A stretch of 8,927 bases of DNA. It comes from JAAZFF01 sp964405775. GTDB lineage: Bacteria; Verrucomicrobiota; Kiritimatiellia; RFP12; UBA3636. The notes under the pieces are model-generated. The model made no database searches, was not told the origin of the DNA, and was given only the letters and a program-made list of their open reading frames with translations. The stretch lies in the NCBI GenBank assembly GCA_964405775.1, contig CAYOPG010000087.1, forward strand, positions 1 through 8,927, in the 5' to 3' direction. A program made the translations under genes and the position numbers. Shown here one piece after another: positions 5,956 to 8,927 of the stretch; the stretch's first letter is position 1; each line of letters opens with the position of its first letter.

Positions 5956-5979
5956 TGACAAGCGCCTTTCAAGCCTCTG

Positions 5980-6009
5980 ATTATATCATGCGCGAGGATG
6001 TCAGCGCAA
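5980..6009 (-). promoter_or_regulatory. Predicted promoter of the TRIC gene
   Basis: On the minus strand, TTGCGC (6009-6004) and a consensus TATAAT (5985-5980) are 18 bp apart. A TG one base before the -10 makes it an extended -10. Initiation would fall near 5973, a leader of about 18 nt. Confidence 0.6.
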
Positions 6010-6017
6010 GGTGCCGT

Positions 6018-6038
6018 CGCGTCAGCTTTGGGGACGCG
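6018..6038 (-). other. Inverted repeat after the propeller-like gene
   Basis: CGCGTC and GACGCG (6 bp) flank a 9-nt loop, 17 nt past the stop at 6055-6057 and just before the TRIC promoter. No U-tract follows. It could mark the end of the propeller-gene transcript. Confidence 0.25.
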
Positions 6039-6054
6039 CACGTATATTCCCGTT

Positions 6055-7494
6055 TCAGGTGTAGAAAAACTGCGCGGTGGCAGTGCCAGCGCGGTTTCCG
6101 GTCAGACGCACCCAATGTGCGCTGAACCCCTCCGGGAACACGTGGTACGCGTAGCCGCCGGAAAGCTCCAACACAGTGTAGTCCACCCACTGCCCCTGCC
6201 CCATGAAATCCACCTGCACGACCACCTTCGTGCCCGCCCCGCCGTCGTGACGCACGTGCAGGCATTTTTTGTCGAAACCGGTCATCAGGTACGGATCACT
6301 CGGCTCGTCGTTCTGCACAGCCGTCTCCCACCACGGGCCGCCCCATCCCGAAGGCTTGCCAAACTGCCACAGATCGTCAGTTTTGCCAAACCACAAGTTC
6401 GCCTGCGGTTGCCCCGCCTCGATACAGGTGTCAGATATTGGCGTCGTCTGGTCGCCCGCCAAGACCAACAAACCGTTCCAGGAACAAAAGTCGCCGATTA
6501 TCCTGAGGTGTGTGCTGATGGGCTTGACGCCCCAGACGCTGTCGGCGTACGTCATCGCAGGCAGTTCGTAAAACATCCCGCCAGCGTCCATAAGCCAACG
6601 CTCGCTCTCGACCTCGCGGATGCGCGGCCACTCGGTAGTCCAGGCGTGATCCTGCGTGTGAGTGGCTTTGGGCAGGCGGTAAGTGCGCCAACCGGTGTCA
6701 GCCAAAAAGACCTTGAACATCGTCGAGGCGCGATCTTGACCGACCGCGTATGTGGCGGGGCCTAGTATGTTGGGCAGTGGCCCTCCACGGCAGACTGTGG
6801 TGTTGAACTGAGTACGCTCTATTATGCTCCAGGTGGAGCCGTCCCACTCCGCCAGACGCCCGTTGCATCCTTCCGGATTCAGGAAGTCCATCGGGTAGTA
6901 ACTGTTGTTTGCCACGACGACACGCCCGTGGTTTGTGGACGCCGATTTGAAGTGCGCCCGCAACGGGCACTCCAACTCCTTGAGCAAATCATAGAGGAAC
7001 GTCACCTTCATCGTGTTCACGTCCGCCTCGAAAAATTCGCCTTCCATGCCGAGGAAATAAACCTTGTTCGCGGGATCCGTCAAATGGCGGCAAGTGGCTG
7101 TCAGGCGCACGTCCACCAAATCTTTGAAAGTGGATACGCCGCCATCAACGTCTATGCGGTGCGGGCCGATTATGAGCGTGTTGCTCTCCGCGTGTATCAT
7201 GCGGTTGGCGTATGTTCCCACGACAGATTCCTTGTGTTTTGAAAGCGTGAAGGAATCGTCCACGCTGAACAGCCCGGAGCCGCCCCCGCTCCCCGCCTTG
7301 TGAGCGACGTACGAGACAAACCACAGACGCCCCGCCCAAGGCATGAGCGCGCCTATGCCTATTTCTGAGCGATGGGGCAAGTGATCGGCTTTTATTGCGA
7401 GGTGCGGAAGCACTCCTGAGATATTTGAACAAATGGGATTCATTCTCTTTTCTTTCTTCGCAGCATCACATAGGCTTGATTTTGATTCAGCCAT
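6055..7494 (-). CDS. Conserved propeller-like protein of unknown function
   Basis: 479 aa from the ATG at 7494 (GAGGG at 7509-7505, spacing 10). An internal ATG at 7443 (462 aa, MNPICSNISG) is a real alternative, because the similarity I recall for this family starts close to NPxxxPHLAIKADHLP. The sequence is rich in short beta-strand and Trp/Gly/Asp patterns typical of a beta-propeller, such as GRLAEWDGSTWSIIERT, DHAWTTEWPRIREVE and LWFGKTDDLWQFGKP. The C-terminus (DFMGQGQWVDYTVLELSGG, then FSAHWVRLTGNRAG) looks like an appended beta-sandwich. There is no signal peptide or membrane segment, so a cytoplasmic location is likely unless the start is wrong. I recall similar uncharacterised proteins in Planctomycetes and Lentisphaerae, but no established function. 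No catalytic motif is recognised. It appears to be its own transcription unit. Confidence 0.8.
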   Translation of the reverse strand: MAESKSSLCDAAKKEKRMNPICSNISGVLPHLAIKADHLPHRSEIGIGALMPWAGRLWFVSYVAHKAGSGGGSGLFSVDDSFTLSKHKESVVGTYANRMIHAESNTLIIGPHRIDVDGGVSTFKDLVDVRLTATCRHLTDPANKVYFLGMEGEFFEADVNTMKVTFLYDLLKELECPLRAHFKSASTNHGRVVVANNSYYPMDFLNPEGCNGRLAEWDGSTWSIIERTQFNTTVCRGGPLPNILGPATYAVGQDRASTMFKVFLADTGWRTYRLPKATHTQDHAWTTEWPRIREVESERWLMDAGGMFYELPAMTYADSVWGVKPISTHLRIIGDFCSWNGLLVLAGDQTTPISDTCIEAGQPQANLWFGKTDDLWQFGKPSGWGGPWWETAVQNDEPSDPYLMTGFDKKCLHVRHDGGAGTKVVVQVDFMGQGQWVDYTVLELSGGYAYHVFPEGFSAHWVRLTGNRAGTATAQFFYT

Positions 7495-7528
7495 CCGGCT
7501 GAAACCCTCGGCATGCTGGATTCATGTC

Positions 7529-7557
7529 ACTCTATCAGATGAACCGGCGCATTTCAA
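7529..7557 (-). promoter_or_regulatory. Predicted promoter of the propeller-like gene
   Basis: On the minus strand, TTGAAA (7557-7552) and TAGAGT (7534-7529) are exactly 17 bp apart. Initiation near 7522 would give a 28-nt leader to the ATG at 7494. The -35 element overlaps the stop codon of the truncated transporter gene, so it may have been created or brought in by the event that cut that gene. Confidence 0.45.
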
Positions 7558-8150
7558 CGCCGAGAAGAAAATAAAAGTTGGCCACGGAGCAGTATTGCAG
7601 CGTCGCCCGGCAACTGCGCCATATATCCCATGGCTTCGCTGTCGATAATTGTGTATCCAGTTGTGCCTATTGCCGATGCCATAGTGAAAAACAGTGCCAG
7701 ACTGCGGTAGGCAGACCACTTGAAAGTGCCCCATGAGTGCAGCGGCATAAGAATGCAGCCGGCAGTGACTACCATCATGCCGCCAAGCGCAAGCAAGGAG
7801 GGTCTTGCGCCGAGGCTGAACACCATGGTTACAGCAGCAGTCAGGAGTACGGGCATGGCACGTGCAAGCGGATAAACGAGAGACATGTCACTGCGTTTGT
7901 AGGCATTTGCAAGACCAAACAGATATAAGAACTCAAATGCTACGGAACCGAACCAGAAGAGCCAGAATTTGGGCGGCAGGTCTGATATGCTGATATCTAT
8001 CAGAAAGTATGCCGGCAGCCATATTATAGCAGCTGCACCGGTTGAAATTGCATAAAAAGCCAACGATGGAACAGTCCTTTTGCTCAGGAAATTCCAGCCC
8101 ACGTGCAGGAAAACAGAAAACAGTATCAGAAAAAATGCTGTCAGTGTCAT
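7554..8150 (-). CDS. EamA/DMT-family transporter, C-terminally truncated
   Basis: 198 aa, against about 290 aa and ten helices in typical DMT exporters. The first EamA domain is complete: HVGWNFLSK (16-24), then membrane segments at about 2-22, 30-50, 62-82, 94-113, 118-137 and 149-170, with YPLARAMPVL at the usual place in helix 4. The second domain starts normally (GYTIIDSEA) but the frame turns into DAAILLRGQLLFSSRR and stops. In another reading frame the same DNA reads ATLQYCSVANFYFLLGVEM and then stops, which resembles the next helix and suggests a frameshift in addition to loss of the remaining 90 or so codons. The substrate is unknown and a half-transporter is probably non-functional, so this may be a pseudogene. 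It starts 29 nt after the kinase gene with no good Shine-Dalgarno, so probably shares its transcript. Confidence 0.72.
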   Translation of the reverse strand: MTLTAFFLILFSVFLHVGWNFLSKRTVPSLAFYAISTGAAAIIWLPAYFLIDISISDLPPKFWLFWFGSVAFEFLYLFGLANAYKRSDMSLVYPLARAMPVLLTAAVTMVFSLGARPSLLALGGMMVVTAGCILMPLHSWGTFKWSAYRSLALFFTMASAIGTTGYTIIDSEAMGYMAQLPGDAAILLRGQLLFSSRR

Positions 8151-8156
8151 TTAATT

Positions 8157-8180
8157 ATTCCGGGAATACGGAAGCGTATT
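8157..8180 (-). other. Two overlapping inverted repeats between kinase and transporter genes
   Basis: Read on the minus strand, AATACG-CTTC-CGTATT (8180-8165) forms a 6-bp stem with a tetraloop, and ATTCC-C-GGAAT (8167-8157) is a second palindrome sharing three bases with it. The two cannot both be fully paired. Neither is followed by a U-tract. They sit in the 29-nt gap before the transporter start and could affect its translation or mRNA processing. Confidence 0.3.
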
Positions 8181-8875
8181 TATGGTTGCTGTTTCTTCAT
8201 TTTTTTCGCAAGCCACTGCCGGAATCTCAGAATGGGATATCCGCGCGGTACCCACAGATGCCTGATTCTGTTTATTTTGTCGAGATGCCTGATTCTTGCT
8301 TCGCCCATTGTTTCCGGTGAGTGTGCGCTCCACATTTTGTATACTCCGGCGATATCTATGGAGCGGAGCAGGCGCTTGAGCGGCGGGGGCATAAATCGTG
8401 TAGAAAGTGCAGATTCCCAATCTATAACGAAAACATTACCTGTACTTGAGCACATTACGTTGCGCAGGTTGCGCAAATCGAGATGTACAATTTCCATTTC
8501 GTGAATTTTTTTGATGCCTTCTTCAAAATCATGAAAAAATGTATTGGCGGCGGCACGTTCCTCCACGCTGTCCCCCCACTTTTTGTCACGCAGTGTTTCA
8601 CCGTCGCAGAATTCCTCGACAAGCGTGAATTTCCCCTCTCTCCCGACCCATCTCGGGACGATGCCGGACGACTCCACTTTCTTCAGGAAATAGAATTCGC
8701 GGGAAATGAAAAATCTCCCCAATGTGTTGCGGATGAAAAAGTTATGTTCGGAAAAATCCTTTCGAACCATTGCTTTGCCATTTTTTTCAATTTTCCAGAG
8801 GATAGCATTCCCGTAGCGTCCCTTATGCAGCAGCACAGGCCTGGTTGTCGCATTTGTATCTGAATCTGTTTTCAT
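8180..8875 (-). CDS. Lipopolysaccharide-kinase-like (RIO/WaaP-type fold) protein
   Basis: 231 aa from the ATG at 8875 (AGGGG close upstream). The kinase fold is recognisable: VRKDF with candidate ATP-binding K39, REFYFLKKV with helix-C Glu E60, hinge-like TLVEEFCDGETL (84-95), catalytic loop HLDLRNLRNVM (131-141) with D133 as base and N139 as metal ligand, and FVIDWESAL (149-157) with D152 in the DFG position. The loop is HxDx5N, one residue longer than the usual HxDx4N, as in the HLDLR-type kinase-like proteins I recall. Related proteins (WaaP, KdkA, InaA) phosphorylate LPS core sugars, so envelope modification is plausible; protein kinase activity is possible. A basic C-terminus (RQWLAKKMKKQQ) could touch the membrane. 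The frame stays open upstream to the window edge (..NRDFASSSGD before the Met), so the gene may start outside the window. Confidence 0.72.
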   Translation of the reverse strand: MKTDSDTNATTRPVLLHKGRYGNAILWKIEKNGKAMVRKDFSEHNFFIRNTLGRFFISREFYFLKKVESSGIVPRWVGREGKFTLVEEFCDGETLRDKKWGDSVEERAAANTFFHDFEEGIKKIHEMEIVHLDLRNLRNVMCSSTGNVFVIDWESALSTRFMPPPLKRLLRSIDIAGVYKMWSAHSPETMGEARIRHLDKINRIRHLWVPRGYPILRFRQWLAKKMKKQQP

Positions 8876-8927
8876 ATCCCCTGAAGAAGACGCAAAATCG
8901 CGGTTGGCTTTAACTGCCAGCGCTATC
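8876..8927 (-). other. Right edge: in-frame open extension of the kinase gene
   Basis: Read on the minus strand, codons before the ATG at 8875 give IALAVKANRDFASSSGD with no stop before the window ends. This is either leader DNA with AGGGG as ribosome binding site, or part of a longer N-terminus. The window cannot decide. Confidence 0.35.

Noticed and set aside
5537..5980. 147-codon + frame opposite the TRIC gene
   Set aside because: The minus strand encodes both GGGxxRD and GGVFRD TRIC repeats with seven membrane segments, so the + frame is a shadow.
5998..6765. 255-codon + frame opposite the propeller-like gene
   Set aside because: Compositionally a mirror of the minus-strand gene and without recognisable domains; the minus frame has coherent motifs across 479 codons.
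1..8927. Defence island, CRISPR array, mobile element or tRNA
   Set aside because: No regularly spaced repeats, transposase or integrase motifs, terminal inverted repeats or cloverleaf sequences were found by reading both strands.

Overview
The window (about 8.9 kb, moderate to high GC, densely coding) looks like chromosomal DNA of a Gram-negative bacterium, most likely from the PVC superphylum (Lentisphaerae, Kiritimatiellae, Verrucomicrobia or Planctomycetes). This placement is an inference. It rests on an AsmA-like envelope protein, a lipopolysaccharide-kinase-like protein, and a propeller-like protein of a type I associate from memory with Planctomycetes and Lentisphaerae. No rRNA, tRNA, CRISPR array, IS element or phage gene was seen.

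Layout. Positions 1-198 hold a promoter region with two direct repeats. Positions 199-2594 (+) hold three tightly packed genes: an AsmA-like membrane-anchored protein with an 11-residue repeat tail, a CPBP-type membrane protein with a damaged catalytic motif, and a PHP/amidohydrolase-like predicted metallohydrolase. Spacing is 7 nt and then 1 nt, so they probably form one operon. Positions 2595-2826 are intergenic, with a strong hairpin, an operator-like inverted repeat, a doubtful 35-codon ORF and a good sigma70-type promoter.

Positions 2827-5297 (+) hold a two-gene biosynthetic unit. The first gene encodes one polypeptide with three enzyme domains plus a regulatory domain: type II 3-dehydroquinate dehydratase, chorismate mutase, prephenate dehydratase and ACT. 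The second is hisF, whose ATG overlaps the stop codon of the fusion gene (ATGA). This joins an early shikimate step and the last phenylalanine-specific steps in one protein, and couples its translation to a histidine enzyme.

Positions 5341-8875 (-) run convergently: a LPS-kinase-like protein (which may continue past the right edge), an EamA/DMT transporter lacking its C-terminal third, a conserved propeller-like protein of unknown function, and a TRIC/UPF0126 channel protein. The propeller and TRIC genes each appear to have their own promoter.

The strongest candidate for something unusual is the trifunctional AroQ-chorismate mutase-prephenate dehydratase fusion, whose regulatory and PDT motifs also depart from consensus. 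No defence or mobile system is visible.
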